From Candidatus Terraquivivens ruidianensis (GTDB taxonomy: Archaea > Thermoproteota > Nitrososphaeria_A > Caldarchaeales > Wolframiiraptoraceae): a DNA stretch of 64,000 nt. Every line of letters starts with the position of its first letter. The stretch's first letter is position 1. The translations under genes and the position numbers were made by a program. The stretch lies in the NCBI GenBank assembly GCA_023267975.1, contig JALNLA010000001.1, positions 1 to 64,000 of the forward strand, given 5' to 3'. The notes beneath the pieces were generated by a model. The model saw only the letters and a program-made list of their open reading frames with translations, made no database searches and was not told the origin of the DNA. Positions 1-8,056 of the stretch are shown here, in pieces.

Positions 1-709
1 GGGCCATCAAATACTCGGCCAGCTTTGTTAGCTCGTTGGTGGCGTTGCTTATTATCACACCTCCGCCAGCTATTATCACGGGCTTCTCGGCGTTCATCAG
101 AATCTCGGCAGCCTTCGATATGAGCTCCGGGTTTGGCTCTTGAACTTGTCCTGCCGGAGGGCATGATGCGTACTTTATCAGGCTCGGTTCATCCTTCCAG
201 TAAGGCTCGACGTCTGCCTGGAATACATCTCTGGGAACGTCGATGAGAACAGGACCGGGTCTACCAGTAGACGCGATGTGATACGAGTCTATGAAAGTTT
301 GAGCTAGCTTGGATGGGTCCTTGACGGTCACGGCGTACTTCGTAACGGGTAAGAGTATGCCCGTTATGTCTGTCTCCTGGAAGGCATCTGTTCCGAGTGA
401 ATCACGCGGAACCTGACCAGTGATCGCTATAACGGGCTGGCTGTCCATCATCGCATTAACTATGCCGGTCACGAGGTTCGTGGCACCTGGCCCCGAGGTT
501 GCTACGGCTATCCCGGGCCTGCCCTTCACCCTCGCATAACCCTCTGCCGCGTGCGCCGCCTGCTGCTCGTGTCTCATAAGTATGGTCCTTACATTGCTGT
601 CATGAAGCGTGTCGTAGAACGGTAGGATAGAGCCGCCAGGTATGCCGAAGACAACGTCTACGCCCTTGGATTCCATGGCCTTGACTAGAGCGTTGGCTGC
701 CCTTACCAT
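1..709 (-). CDS. ilvB: Acetolactate synthase large subunit (partial, C-terminus outside window)
   Basis: ThDP-dependent enzyme that condenses two pyruvates, or pyruvate with 2-oxobutyrate, at the first common step of valine, isoleucine and leucine synthesis. The visible 236 residues are the N-terminal ThDP-binding (PYR) domain and the start of the middle domain. They read MVRAANALVKAMESKGVDVV, then FGIPGG, RHEQQAAHAAEGYAR with the conserved Glu that activates ThDP, and SGPGATNLVTG. The frame is open to base 1, so the gene continues outside the window. ATG at 709 is the first start after an in-frame TGA at 716-718. It lies 178 bp downstream of leuA on the same strand. No regulatory subunit gene (ilvN) is seen in the visible part. 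Confidence 0.95.
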   Translation of the reverse strand, partial: MVRAANALVKAMESKGVDVVFGIPGGSILPFYDTLHDSNVRTILMRHEQQAAHAAEGYARVKGRPGIAVATSGPGATNLVTGIVNAMMDSQPVIAITGQVPRDSLGTDAFQETDITGILLPVTKYAVTVKDPSKLAQTFIDSYHIASTGRPGPVLIDVPRDVFQADVEPYWKDEPSLIKYASCPPAGQVQEPNPELISKAAEILMNAEKPVIIAGGGVIISNATNELTKLAEYLMA

Positions 710-887
710 ACGTCTTCACAGCTCCATAAAGAATCTAGAGATGATGGGGAAAGGTTGATATTAGAGGGTAGATGCTGGGCGAAGGCTTGTCCGCCCTTGT
801 TTAGAGAACTTGGCGCACCGTTATCACCCTCATGCTTCGAGGTAGAATGGTACATTCCCATATTATAAAAACGTTTCATGAAAGCCT

Positions 888-2426
888 TCATGTTGCACCG
901 CCTCCGACTGAGTACAGCATGGCCCTTTCGATGCCCGCTATTACGGCGGTTATTATAACGAAAGCTGGGTCATGTCCAACTGCCTCGCCAACGAACTCCG
1001 ATGAGTCGTCGATCGTTAGCACCACTTCTGCTTCGCATGTTAAATCCGGCGAGTAAGACGTTGCATCGATTCTAAAGTCGATTAACTTGACGTTCATCTT
1101 ACTCGATATGGCGTTCATAAGAGCTGAGAGGGATGCGATAGCCGGGCTATGTCCAAGGGACATAGCCGTAACGATCTCATCGCCTATTTCCAGAGATATA
1201 CGTGCCGTAGCACCATTTGTATTCGACGTTACTTCGAGTTCCTTCAGAGATATTAACCGATTACCTTTCGACTTCCCTATAACCTCCTCGGCTATAGTCT
1301 TGAGTTCGGCATCCGGAACCCTCACACCCATGTCGCCAAGGGACTTGACCTTCTCCAGAACCTCCTTAGCCTTCGCCCTGTCCATGTAAAGACCATGCTC
1401 TTTGAGTAGGAAGTCTATGCTGTGTATGCCCGAGTGCTTTCCGACCACTATCTTCCTCCTTCTCCCGACGAGTCCCGGCGCTATTGGTTCGTAGGTCTCG
1501 GGAGAGCCGAGTATACCGTGTACGTGTATACCGCTCTCGTGTGCGAAGGCGTTCTCGCCGACGATTGCCTTATTCTTAGGAATCCACACCCCAGTGAGCT
1601 TTGCGACGAGCTTTGACGTCTTGTATATCTCTTGGAGGTTTATGCCGGTTTTCACGCCGTAGAGCGTATGTAACGCGACGACTATCTCCTCTAGGCTTGC
1701 ATTGCCAGCCCTCTCGCCTATTCCGTTAACCGTCGCATGGATTATCTCTGCACCTGCTTCAACCGCTGAGAGTGAGTTTGCTACCGCCAGCCCCATGTCG
1801 TCGTGACAGTGGACCGCTATCGGCTTTCCCGTAAGCCTCTTTGCGGAGGATACAATCCTGCGAATCGCCGTCGGTACCGCGAAGCCAACGGTGTCAGGTA
1901 TGTCGAGGCTATCCGCTCCAGTGTCGGCCGCAGTCTTCAGCGCCCTCATCAAGAAGTCGTACCCCGTCCTCGTTGCATCTTCGGCTGAGTAGTGGACGAT
2001 GACCCCTCTCGACTTCGCATATTCTATGGCTTCAGATATCTTCTCTAAAGCCTGCTCTCTTGTCATTCTGAGCTTGTGCTTCAAGTGTATGTCAGAAGTT
2101 GCTAAGAATACATGGACCCACTCAACGCCCGCATCAACCGCAACGTCTATGTCGTTTTTCTCACACCTTGCCAAGGCGCATATCTTTGCCGAAAGACCGA
2201 GTTTGCATATCTCCGATACTGCCTTCCACTCGCCCCTTGAGGTTATCGGAAAGCCTGCCTCTATCACGTCAACGCCGAGCTTATCGAGCTGTATCGCTAT
2301 CTCCATTTTTTCTTCTGGCGTCAGGGCAACGCCTGGTGTCTGCTCGCCATCCCTTAGAGTTGTGTCGAATATGCTGACCCTTTCGGGAAGGTTATAGTCC
2401 TCTGAGAGAATTTTTCTCCAGGCCAC
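888..2426 (-). CDS. leuA: 2-isopropylmalate synthase
   Basis: Condenses acetyl-CoA with 2-oxoisovalerate in the first committed step of leucine synthesis. The protein has 512 residues, the usual LeuA length. The TIM-barrel domain begins with FDTTLRDGEQTPG (about residues 20-32) and contains the metal-binding HCHDDMGLAVANS near residue 205. The last 130 residues form the LeuA dimer/allosteric domain, so leucine feedback is likely. The GTG start is supported by a GAGGTG ribosome site 7 nt upstream. Citramalate synthase and homocitrate synthase are close relatives; the leuB, leuC and leuD genes in this window favour LeuA. The nearest good TATA box lies about 160 nt upstream, implying a leader of roughly 135 nt. 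Confidence 0.9.
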   Translation of the reverse strand: MAWRKILSEDYNLPERVSIFDTTLRDGEQTPGVALTPEEKMEIAIQLDKLGVDVIEAGFPITSRGEWKAVSEICKLGLSAKICALARCEKNDIDVAVDAGVEWVHVFLATSDIHLKHKLRMTREQALEKISEAIEYAKSRGVIVHYSAEDATRTGYDFLMRALKTAADTGADSLDIPDTVGFAVPTAIRRIVSSAKRLTGKPIAVHCHDDMGLAVANSLSAVEAGAEIIHATVNGIGERAGNASLEEIVVALHTLYGVKTGINLQEIYKTSKLVAKLTGVWIPKNKAIVGENAFAHESGIHVHGILGSPETYEPIAPGLVGRRRKIVVGKHSGIHSIDFLLKEHGLYMDRAKAKEVLEKVKSLGDMGVRVPDAELKTIAEEVIGKSKGNRLISLKELEVTSNTNGATARISLEIGDEIVTAMSLGHSPAIASLSALMNAISSKMNVKLIDFRIDATSYSPDLTCEAEVVLTIDDSSEFVGEAVGHDPAFVIITAVIAGIERAMLYSVGGGAT

Positions 2427-2613
2427 AGTCTAACACCTCAGAGAAGGAGTAAAACAAGATACAACTTGCAGGAGTTTCGAGAAGTTCTGATAGGCGTTGG
2501 CTCGAAAGTCTTTGTCAAGCTTATTCGAGTTGGCTCACTTTGCTCACCGACCGAGCTTTACGTTCTTTTGGTTAGATAATTGTATATAAACATTTTCTTG
2601 TCGAATTGGAAAG

Positions 2614-2662
2614 GGATTAGTTCGCTTCCTCCGAAAAAATTTCCTCGTAAGTGAACTAACCC
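2614..2662. repeat. Inverted repeat upstream of leuB
   Basis: The left arm GGATTAGTTCGCTT (2614-2627) and right arm AAGTGAACTAACCC (2649-2662) are inverted copies with two mismatches in 14, separated by 21 nt. The arm spacing is close to two helical turns, as expected for a dimeric regulator, but an RNA hairpin is also possible. No bound protein can be named from sequence. Confidence 0.5.
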
Positions 2663-2686
2663 ACAGTCAACTTCGGAAAAGTGCGA

Positions 2687-2700
2687 CCATGGTACCATGG
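2687..2700. promoter_or_regulatory. Perfect 14-bp palindrome, candidate operator of leuB
   Basis: CCATGGTACCATGG is its own reverse complement. It lies about 55-65 bp upstream of the leuB TATA box, a place where an archaeal activator could bind. The function is inferred from position only. Confidence 0.4.
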
Positions 2701-2751
2701 GACTATACTTTAAGGGAAAAATTCTCGCTAGCATGAACCTAACCGAAAATG

Positions 2752-2763
2752 CTTAAATTTATA
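2752..2763 (+). promoter_or_regulatory. TATA box of leuB
   Basis: CTTAAATTTATA is centred about 25 nt before ATG 2783. This predicts transcription starting at or next to the ATG, so a leaderless mRNA, and it supports ATG 2783 over the upstream in-frame GTG 2771. Confidence 0.6.
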
Positions 2764-2782
2764 GGAAAAAGTGAGGCAGAAC

Positions 2783-3811
2783 ATGGCGTATGTCATAAGC
2801 GTGATACCCGGCGACGGTATAGGTCCAGTTATCGTAAGGTCGGCAAGGAAGGTATTGGAGGCCGTCTCCGAGGCTTATGGCTTTAAGCTGAGCTTCGTGG
2901 AGGCTTTAGCTGGCGATTCGGCTAAGAGGGATTTCGGCGAGCCCTTACCGAAGGACTCGCTCGATAAGATAGTTTCTTCTGATGCGTGTTTGAAGGGCCC
3001 CGTCGGTGAGACGGCAAAGGACGTGGTAGTATTCCTTAGGCAGAAGTTAGACCTTTATGCCAACATAAGACCCTTCAAGACGCTCCCGGGTGTGAGCTCT
3101 AAGTGGAAGGATGTAGACCTAGTTATAGTCAGGGAAAATACAGAAGATTTGTACAAATGCGTCGAGGATGTCGGCGAGGAGTATGCCGTCGCTTTGATGG
3201 TGTTAACCAAGAAGGCGTGCACGAGGATAGCGAAGGTTGCGTTCCAGATGGCTGAGGTCAGGAGGAAAAAGGTGACAGTCGTCCATAAAATAAACGTGTT
3301 GAGAAGCTTTGAGCTCTTCAGAACGGCAGCGCTCGGGGTCGCGAGGTCTTATCCATCCGTGACCGTAGAGGAGATGCTCGTCGACAATATGGCGTATCAG
3401 CTCGTGCTTAATCCGCAGAAGTTCGATGTAATACTCACGACGAACATGTTCGGCGACATACTGAGCGACGAGGCGGCCGGCATAGTCGGTAGCTTGGGCT
3501 TAGCCTACTCGGCCAATGTAGGAGACAATTTTGGTCTGTTTGAGCCAGTACACGGAACGGCACCCGACATAGACCCATCCTACGCAAACCCTCTGGCCCA
3601 AGTCATGGCGTCGAAGATGATGCTGGAGTGGCTCGGTAGGACGAAGGGCAACGCAGCCATGCTGGAAGCAGCAAAAGGCTTAGAGGGTGCTGTGCTCTCC
3701 TTGCTACGAAGCTCAGAGAACCTGACGCCTGACTTAGGCGGCAAGGCAACTACAGAAAACTTAACTAAGAAACTCGTTAATGTCTTGCTGAAAGGAAAAA
3801 GCACGTCATGA
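2783..3811 (+). CDS. leuB: 3-isopropylmalate dehydrogenase (isocitrate/isopropylmalate dehydrogenase family)
   Basis: NAD-dependent oxidative decarboxylase of 3-isopropylmalate, third enzyme of leucine synthesis. The 342-residue protein starts [15 protein letters not shown]. It has the arginine-containing substrate segment [21 protein letters not shown], the catalytic-Lys region [30 protein letters not shown] and the cofactor region [10 protein letters not shown]. Isocitrate and homoisocitrate dehydrogenases share this fold; the facing leuA makes LeuB most likely. In-frame GTG 2771 would add four residues, but the TATA box places the transcript start near ATG 2783. The 3' end overlaps the convergent tbp gene by 6 bp. 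Confidence 0.85.
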   Translation: MAYVISVIPGDGIGPVIVRSARKVLEAVSEAYGFKLSFVEALAGDSAKRDFGEPLPKDSLDKIVSSDACLKGPVGETAKDVVVFLRQKLDLYANIRPFKTLPGVSSKWKDVDLVIVRENTEDLYKCVEDVGEEYAVALMVLTKKACTRIAKVAFQMAEVRRKKVTVVHKINVLRSFELFRTAALGVARSYPSVTVEEMLVDNMAYQLVLNPQKFDVILTTNMFGDILSDEAAGIVGSLGLAYSANVGDNFGLFEPVHGTAPDIDPSYANPLAQVMASKMMLEWLGRTKGNAAMLEAAKGLEGAVLSLLRSSENLTPDLGGKATTENLTKKLVNVLLKGKSTS

Positions 3812-4381
3812 TATTGTATCGTATATTAACAATTTTTTCTCTTCCAGTTTTTCCTTCAACTTCTGCACGGCCTCGTAGACCTCGCGCTCGTACTTGGCAC
3901 CGGTACAGACGAGCTTACCGCTGGCGAACATGAGTATGACTACCTTAGGCTGCTCCATCCTGTATATCAGGCCGGGGAACTGCTCTGGCTCGTACATAAC
4001 GTTCTCCAATTCTGCAGCAGCCTTCTCCAAGTCTATCCTGCCATGGAGGTCGACGCTTGCCACTATGTTCTGTATCTCTATCTGCGGCTCCTCCTTGATC
4101 AAGAAGCCCTCCTTCTTCAGAAGCTTAACGACCGTCTTGACGGCCTTGATGGACTCCTCCTCGCTCTCCGCTCCGGTGCAGACCATCTTACCGCTGCTGA
4201 ATATCAGCGTGGCGGTCTTCGGCTTCTGAAGCCTGAACACGAGACCAGGGAACTGGGCCGGCTTGTACTCCACGTCCGGGAAGCTCCTCTGTATTTGGGA
4301 CAGGTCAAGCCTCTGGAACAACGTCACGCTGGCCACAACGTTTTCTATCTTCACAGTTGGTTCGGGTCCCTTTAACATCAT
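3806..4381 (-). CDS. tbp: TATA-box-binding protein (TBP)
   Basis: General transcription factor that bends the TATA box and recruits TFB and RNA polymerase. The 191 residues form the two direct repeats of the TBP saddle. Each holds an [10 protein letters not shown]- or [10 protein letters not shown]-type strand followed by the DNA-intercalating phenylalanine motif (FPGLVFRL and FPGLIYRM) and the SGKMVCTGA or SGKLVCTGA strand. A short charged C-terminal tail follows. ATG 4381 has a TATA box about 22 nt upstream, so the message is probably leaderless. It is transcribed toward leuB. Confidence 0.98.
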   Translation of the reverse strand: MMLKGPEPTVKIENVVASVTLFQRLDLSQIQRSFPDVEYKPAQFPGLVFRLQKPKTATLIFSSGKMVCTGAESEEESIKAVKTVVKLLKKEGFLIKEEPQIEIQNIVASVDLHGRIDLEKAAAELENVMYEPEQFPGLIYRMEQPKVVILMFASGKLVCTGAKYEREVYEAVQKLKEKLEEKKLLIYDTIS

Positions 4382-4398
4382 GGTTCTCCGTAGGTTAT

Positions 4399-4408
4399 TA
4401 TTTAAATA
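4399..4408 (-). promoter_or_regulatory. TATA box of tbp
   Basis: TATTTAAATA is centred 22-23 nt before ATG 4381 on the minus strand, giving a predicted leaderless transcript. TBP may therefore bind its own promoter; that is inference. Confidence 0.55.
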
Positions 4409-4412
4409 CTAT

Positions 4413-5165
4413 TTAAAAGTTCGGCTTATAAGTGTTTACTATATCTTTTTTAACAGATTCCATGATACCCTTCCAGTAATCCGACGGGAACGGGCTTAAA
4501 TTCAGGCCGAATTCCGCCTCAAACTCCTTTATAAGGGCCTCCTTCACGGCCTCCATACTTGGAGACCTTTCCAACAGCTCCTCGATTGAAGTCATCACCT
4601 CAGGTTGCATGCCGCATGGTCTTATGCGTCTGAAATAACTCATGTCTGGGTTTACGTTTAAGGCAAAGCCGTGGAAGGTGACCCAGTTCCTGACGGCCAC
4701 ACCTATCGACGCTATCTTCTTTTCGCCGACCCAGACGCCCGGATAGCCTTCCTTGATGCCTGCCTCGACGCTGAACCTACGCAAGGTCTTGGTCAGAACG
4801 TTCTCCAGCTTGCGGACATACTGCTTGACTCCCAAACCCATGGCGCTCAAGTCTAATATCGGATAGCCGACGAGCTGACCGGGACCGTGGTAAGTAACAC
4901 CACCACCTCTTTCGACCCTGAACACTGGCGCTCTTACCTCGATTATGTCGTCTACCGAGCCTCTCCTGCCTAACGTGAACACGTGGTCATGCTCCACGAG
5001 TACCAGAGTATCCGGAATCGTGGAAGAGGACCTTAGCTCTACAAGCTTAAGCTGAAACTTCCAAACAGGCTCGTATTTGTAGAGACCAAGGTCAACGAGT
5101 AAGCCTTTCTTCCCCATAAGCCCGCACCGTCCCCTCAGCGCCGAGTATGTTGATTCTTTAGACAT
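4413..5165 (-). CDS. lipB: Octanoyl-[carrier protein]:protein N-octanoyltransferase (LipB)
   Basis: Transfers octanoate to the lysine of lipoyl domains, before sulfur insertion by LipA. The 250-residue protein has the LipB signature RGGGVTYHGPGQLVGYPI (about residues 86-103), KIASIGVAVRNWVTFHGFAL with the conserved Lys, and the PCG motif that carries the catalytic Cys (IRPCGMQPE). ATG 5165 overlaps the end of lpdA by 8 bp, typical of coupled translation. A second in-frame ATG at 5117 (MGKKGLLVDLG) matches the usual LipB N-terminus and could be the real start. Last gene of lipA-lpdA-lipB. Confidence 0.93.
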   Translation of the reverse strand: MSKESTYSALRGRCGLMGKKGLLVDLGLYKYEPVWKFQLKLVELRSSSTIPDTLVLVEHDHVFTLGRRGSVDDIIEVRAPVFRVERGGGVTYHGPGQLVGYPILDLSAMGLGVKQYVRKLENVLTKTLRRFSVEAGIKEGYPGVWVGEKKIASIGVAVRNWVTFHGFALNVNPDMSYFRRIRPCGMQPEVMTSIEELLERSPSMEAVKEALIKEFEAEFGLNLSPFPSDYWKGIMESVKKDIVNTYKPNF

Positions 5166-6552
5166 TTAGTATATGTATCGCTTTCTTATTCACGGCGCTC
5201 GCGGCCTCCCCTATCGCCTCTGAAAACGTCGGATGGGGATGGATCACGTTATCCAAGTCCTCGACAGTTATGCCCATGGATATCGCGAGGGCCGCTTCAC
5301 CAATGAGGTCCGTAGCTCCATGTCCAACTATCTGAACGCCAAGAACCTTGCCGCTGGACTTATCCGCCACAACCTTCACGAACCCTTCGGTATCGCCCGA
5401 TGCACTCGCCCTTCCCAAAGCCGTGAACGGAAACTTACCGACAGACGTGTCTATGCCAGATACCCTCGCTTCCTCTTCTGACATACCTGCAATCGCGACC
5501 TCAGGGTCCGTGAACAGCGCGAGAGGTACTGGTGGAAATTTGAGGGAGGTTTTCCGACCAGCCATGGTCTCGGCAGCTATCAAGCCTTGCTTCGATGCTC
5601 TATGGGCAAGGAATGGGGGGCCAGTAACGTCGCCAGCTGCGAATACGCTATCCACGGAAGTCTTCATGCTAGAGTCAACAAGTACGAAGCCCTTCTTATC
5701 TAGCTCCACACCAAGTTCTGCTAACTTACCATTCTGGTATGGTGCTTTCTTGCCGACGGCTACGAGTACGCACTCCGCATCGATTGTCAGTGTCTCACCA
5801 TTTCTGACAACATCTGCCGAGACATGCCCTTCACCGTGCCTGTACGCCGACACGTAGGAGTTTGTGTATGCTTCGATGCCAAACCTTTTCAGGTTCCTAT
5901 GCACGAGCGTGACCACATCTTTACTGATTCCAGGGAGCAGCTGGTCCATTATCTCGACCACGCTGACCTTCGTGCCCAGCTTCGCAAAAGCCGTCCCTAA
6001 CTCGAGACCTATCGCTCCGCCGCCGACTACTAGCATGCTCTTGGGTACAGTTTCCAAGTCGAGTAAGTCCTTTGGTCTGAGTATGCGCTTGCCATCGTAT
6101 GGCATGGTTGGAAGGCCTGCATCGTCAGCACCCACTGCCCAAAGTACGCTCTCGGTTTTAATCGTCGCATCAGAACCTTCCATTCTAACCACGACCTCCT
6201 TAGGTGACTTCAACTCCGCGAAACCTTTGACTGCCTGAACGCCGTTTCCCTTAAGCAGGTAGGCTATGCCGTCCCTCAGCTTCGTGACTACTTTCCTCTT
6301 CCACTCTTGTGTCTGCTTCAGCTCCATAGATAGTCCTTGAAACTTTATACCAAATTTCTCAAGCTTTCCAGCTTTCCAATAAAGGTCGGCCACAGCTATG
6401 AGAGCCTTCGAAGGTATGCAGCCGTAATTGAGGCACTCACCACCTAAGTTGTCCTTTTCTACCAAAACGGTCTTTTTGTGTAGCTGGCTGAGTCTTATCG
6501 CCGCAACGTAGCCAGCGGGACCTCCACCTATGACCACCACATCAGCCTCCAT
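5158..6552 (-). CDS. lpdA: Dihydrolipoyl dehydrogenase (E3)
   Basis: FAD enzyme that re-oxidises dihydrolipoyl groups with NAD in 2-oxoacid dehydrogenase or glycine cleavage complexes. The N-terminal GGGPAGYVAAIRL motif binds FAD and the redox-active disulfide is in GGECLNYGCIPSK. A second nucleotide site is VVGGGAIGLELG, and the C-terminal HPHPTFSEA supplies the catalytic His-Glu pair. I chose ATG 6552 over GTG 6561 because GGTGAT sits 4 nt before that ATG. The start overlaps lipA by 11 bp. Together with the downstream lipB this makes a lipoate synthesis and recycling operon. Confidence 0.93.
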   Translation of the reverse strand: MEADVVVIGGGPAGYVAAIRLSQLHKKTVLVEKDNLGGECLNYGCIPSKALIAVADLYWKAGKLEKFGIKFQGLSMELKQTQEWKRKVVTKLRDGIAYLLKGNGVQAVKGFAELKSPKEVVVRMEGSDATIKTESVLWAVGADDAGLPTMPYDGKRILRPKDLLDLETVPKSMLVVGGGAIGLELGTAFAKLGTKVSVVEIMDQLLPGISKDVVTLVHRNLKRFGIEAYTNSYVSAYRHGEGHVSADVVRNGETLTIDAECVLVAVGKKAPYQNGKLAELGVELDKKGFVLVDSSMKTSVDSVFAAGDVTGPPFLAHRASKQGLIAAETMAGRKTSLKFPPVPLALFTDPEVAIAGMSEEEARVSGIDTSVGKFPFTALGRASASGDTEGFVKVVADKSSGKVLGVQIVGHGATDLIGEAALAISMGITVEDLDNVIHPHPTFSEAIGEAASAVNKKAIHILNV

Positions 6553-7438
6553 AAGAATCACCTGCCAAGACCTTTTGGAAGAGCTCTGCGGCCATGTAAG
6601 AACTTCTTACGAGGGGGGCAGAGGCTACGCCCTTGAAGCCCAGCGAGAGGGCAACGTCCCTAAGCCTGTCGAAAGTTTCAGGACGAACGTACTCGACCAC
6701 TGGTGCATGTCGCTTAGTAGGCCTGAGGTACTGCCCCAGAGTTAGGATGTCGACCCCAACAGACCTTAGGCCCACCATGGCCTCCATGATTTCCTGCTCG
6801 CTCTCGCCGAGGCCGAGCATCAAGGACGACTTAGTGTATATGCTGTTGTCCAGCTCTTTGATGGTCTTTAGAACGTTCAGAGATAGATGGTAATTCGCCC
6901 TTCTATCCCTGATGACGGGCGTCAGCCTTTTGACCGTCTCCAGATTGTGGCCTATGACGTCGGGCTTCGAGTGAACTACTATTTCGATTGCTTTTCTGTC
7001 TCCCCTAAAATCGGGTATGAGTGCCTCAACCCTCGCCTTCGGTCTCGTCCTCTTAATCGCTTTGACGGCATCGGCGAATATCCCAGCACCTCCGTCTTGT
7101 AAGTCATCCCTGCAGACAGAAGTTAGAACGACGTAATCCAGACCCAGCTCGCTCACGGCCATCGCTACCCTCTCTGGCTCGGTTTTATCAACAAACCCCA
7201 TCGGGTTTCCTGCCTTGACTGCACAGAACCTGCACGAGCGCGTGCACACGTCGCCCAACAACATTATCGTTGCGGTCCCGCAACCCCAGCAGTCTGCGAC
7301 GTTAGGACAGAGCGCCTCCTCGCATACAGTACTAAGACCTTTGCTCCTTAAAACGTGCCTTACGCGGTTGTAAAGGGGGCCTGAGGGTATCTTAGCCCTT
7401 ATCCATCTGGGCTTGCCTTCTACTTGCATTCTTCTCAT
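6542..7438 (-). CDS. lipA: Lipoyl synthase (LipA), radical SAM
   Basis: Inserts two sulfurs into protein-bound octanoyl groups. The 298-residue protein has the auxiliary cluster cysteines of CEEALCPNVADCWG (about residues 38-51), the radical SAM motif CTRSCRFC (about 65-72) and the C-terminal RSSY motif whose Ser binds the auxiliary cluster. This is the single-protein LipA rather than the two-protein LipS1/LipS2 enzyme known from other archaea. ATG 7438 starts MRRMQVEGKPRWIR; ATG 7429 is an alternative. An AT-rich element 20-28 nt upstream suggests a near-leaderless first gene of the operon. Confidence 0.95.
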   Translation of the reverse strand: MRRMQVEGKPRWIRAKIPSGPLYNRVRHVLRSKGLSTVCEEALCPNVADCWGCGTATIMLLGDVCTRSCRFCAVKAGNPMGFVDKTEPERVAMAVSELGLDYVVLTSVCRDDLQDGGAGIFADAVKAIKRTRPKARVEALIPDFRGDRKAIEIVVHSKPDVIGHNLETVKRLTPVIRDRRANYHLSLNVLKTIKELDNSIYTKSSLMLGLGESEQEIMEAMVGLRSVGVDILTLGQYLRPTKRHAPVVEYVRPETFDRLRDVALSLGFKGVASAPLVRSSYMAAELFQKVLAGDSYGG

Positions 7439-7568
7439 AATCCATGATCTCGCATTATTAATACTTAGCTCGTGAAAGTTCCCTTGTCTTGCACTACGGT
7501 TAAACTTATATGTATTTATGTATGGTTTTTGGCCAAGTCCGCTGAGGTCGTGTCAGAGGTACGTATCC

Positions 7569-7997
7569 ATGCTCTATGAGAGGTCCGCGGGAGCCGTTGT
7601 GTTTTACTATGAGGACAAACATATCAAATATCTACTCTTACTTTACGGTGCTGGACATTGGGATTTTCCGAAGGGGAACATAGAGAAAGATGAGGAAGAG
7701 ATTGAGACCGTGAGGAGGGAAATTTTTGAGGAGACAGGTATAAAAAACCTTGCGTTTATACCTAACTTTAAGCACGAGATAAGGTACTTTTACAAGAAAA
7801 AGGGCGGGCTCGTTCACAAAGAGGTCGTATTCTACTTGGTCAGGTCTTATGAGAAGGAGGTCACGCTATCCAGTGAACATAAGGACTATGTATGGTTAGA
7901 TTATGAGGGGGCCCTGAGAAGGCTCACGTACAAGACTGCAAAGGATACGTTGATTAAGGCTCACAATTTCCTCATGTCTATGGATGAACGTCTATAA
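7569..7997 (+). CDS. Nudix hydrolase
   Basis: Hydrolyses a nucleoside diphosphate linked to another moiety. The full Nudix box runs from Gly of GNIEKDEEE to EETGI (GX5EX7REUXEEXGU) in the middle of a 142-residue single-domain protein. The GHWDFPKGNIEKDEE context resembles diadenosine tetraphosphate hydrolases, but the substrate cannot be assigned. The frame opens at ATG 7518, yet the TATA element at 7503-7511 puts the transcript start near 7530. ATG 7569, preceded by AGAGGT, is therefore the better start. Confidence 0.85.
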   Translation: MLYERSAGAVVFYYEDKHIKYLLLLYGAGHWDFPKGNIEKDEEEIETVRREIFEETGIKNLAFIPNFKHEIRYFYKKKGGLVHKEVVFYLVRSYEKEVTLSSEHKDYVWLDYEGALRRLTYKTAKDTLIKAHNFLMSMDERL

Positions 7998-8056
7998 AAT
8001 ATTATTAACCACTACATTTTTGAAAGCATGAGGTTAATTCCTTAAGGGGATGGTCT

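Larger units (their letters stand above)
2427..2782. promoter_or_regulatory. Divergent leuA-leuB control region
   Basis: This 356-bp gap has no credible gene. It holds a leftward TATA box for leuA (2583-2592) and a rightward one for leuB (2752-2763). Between them are a 14-nt imperfect inverted repeat (2614-2627 with 2649-2662) and a perfect 14-bp palindrome (2687-2700). The leuA side is expected to be transcribed as a leader. It can form a CTCGAA/TTCGAG stem and repeats GAGCCAAC twice. Confidence 0.6.

Noticed and set aside
703-891. A 62-codon minus-strand frame that begins with ATGA overlapping the leuA stop and ends just inside ilvB.
   Set aside because: The sequence looks random, a TATA-like element lies inside it, and it overlaps the ilvB start out of frame. 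I see no ribosome site and no recognisable domain.
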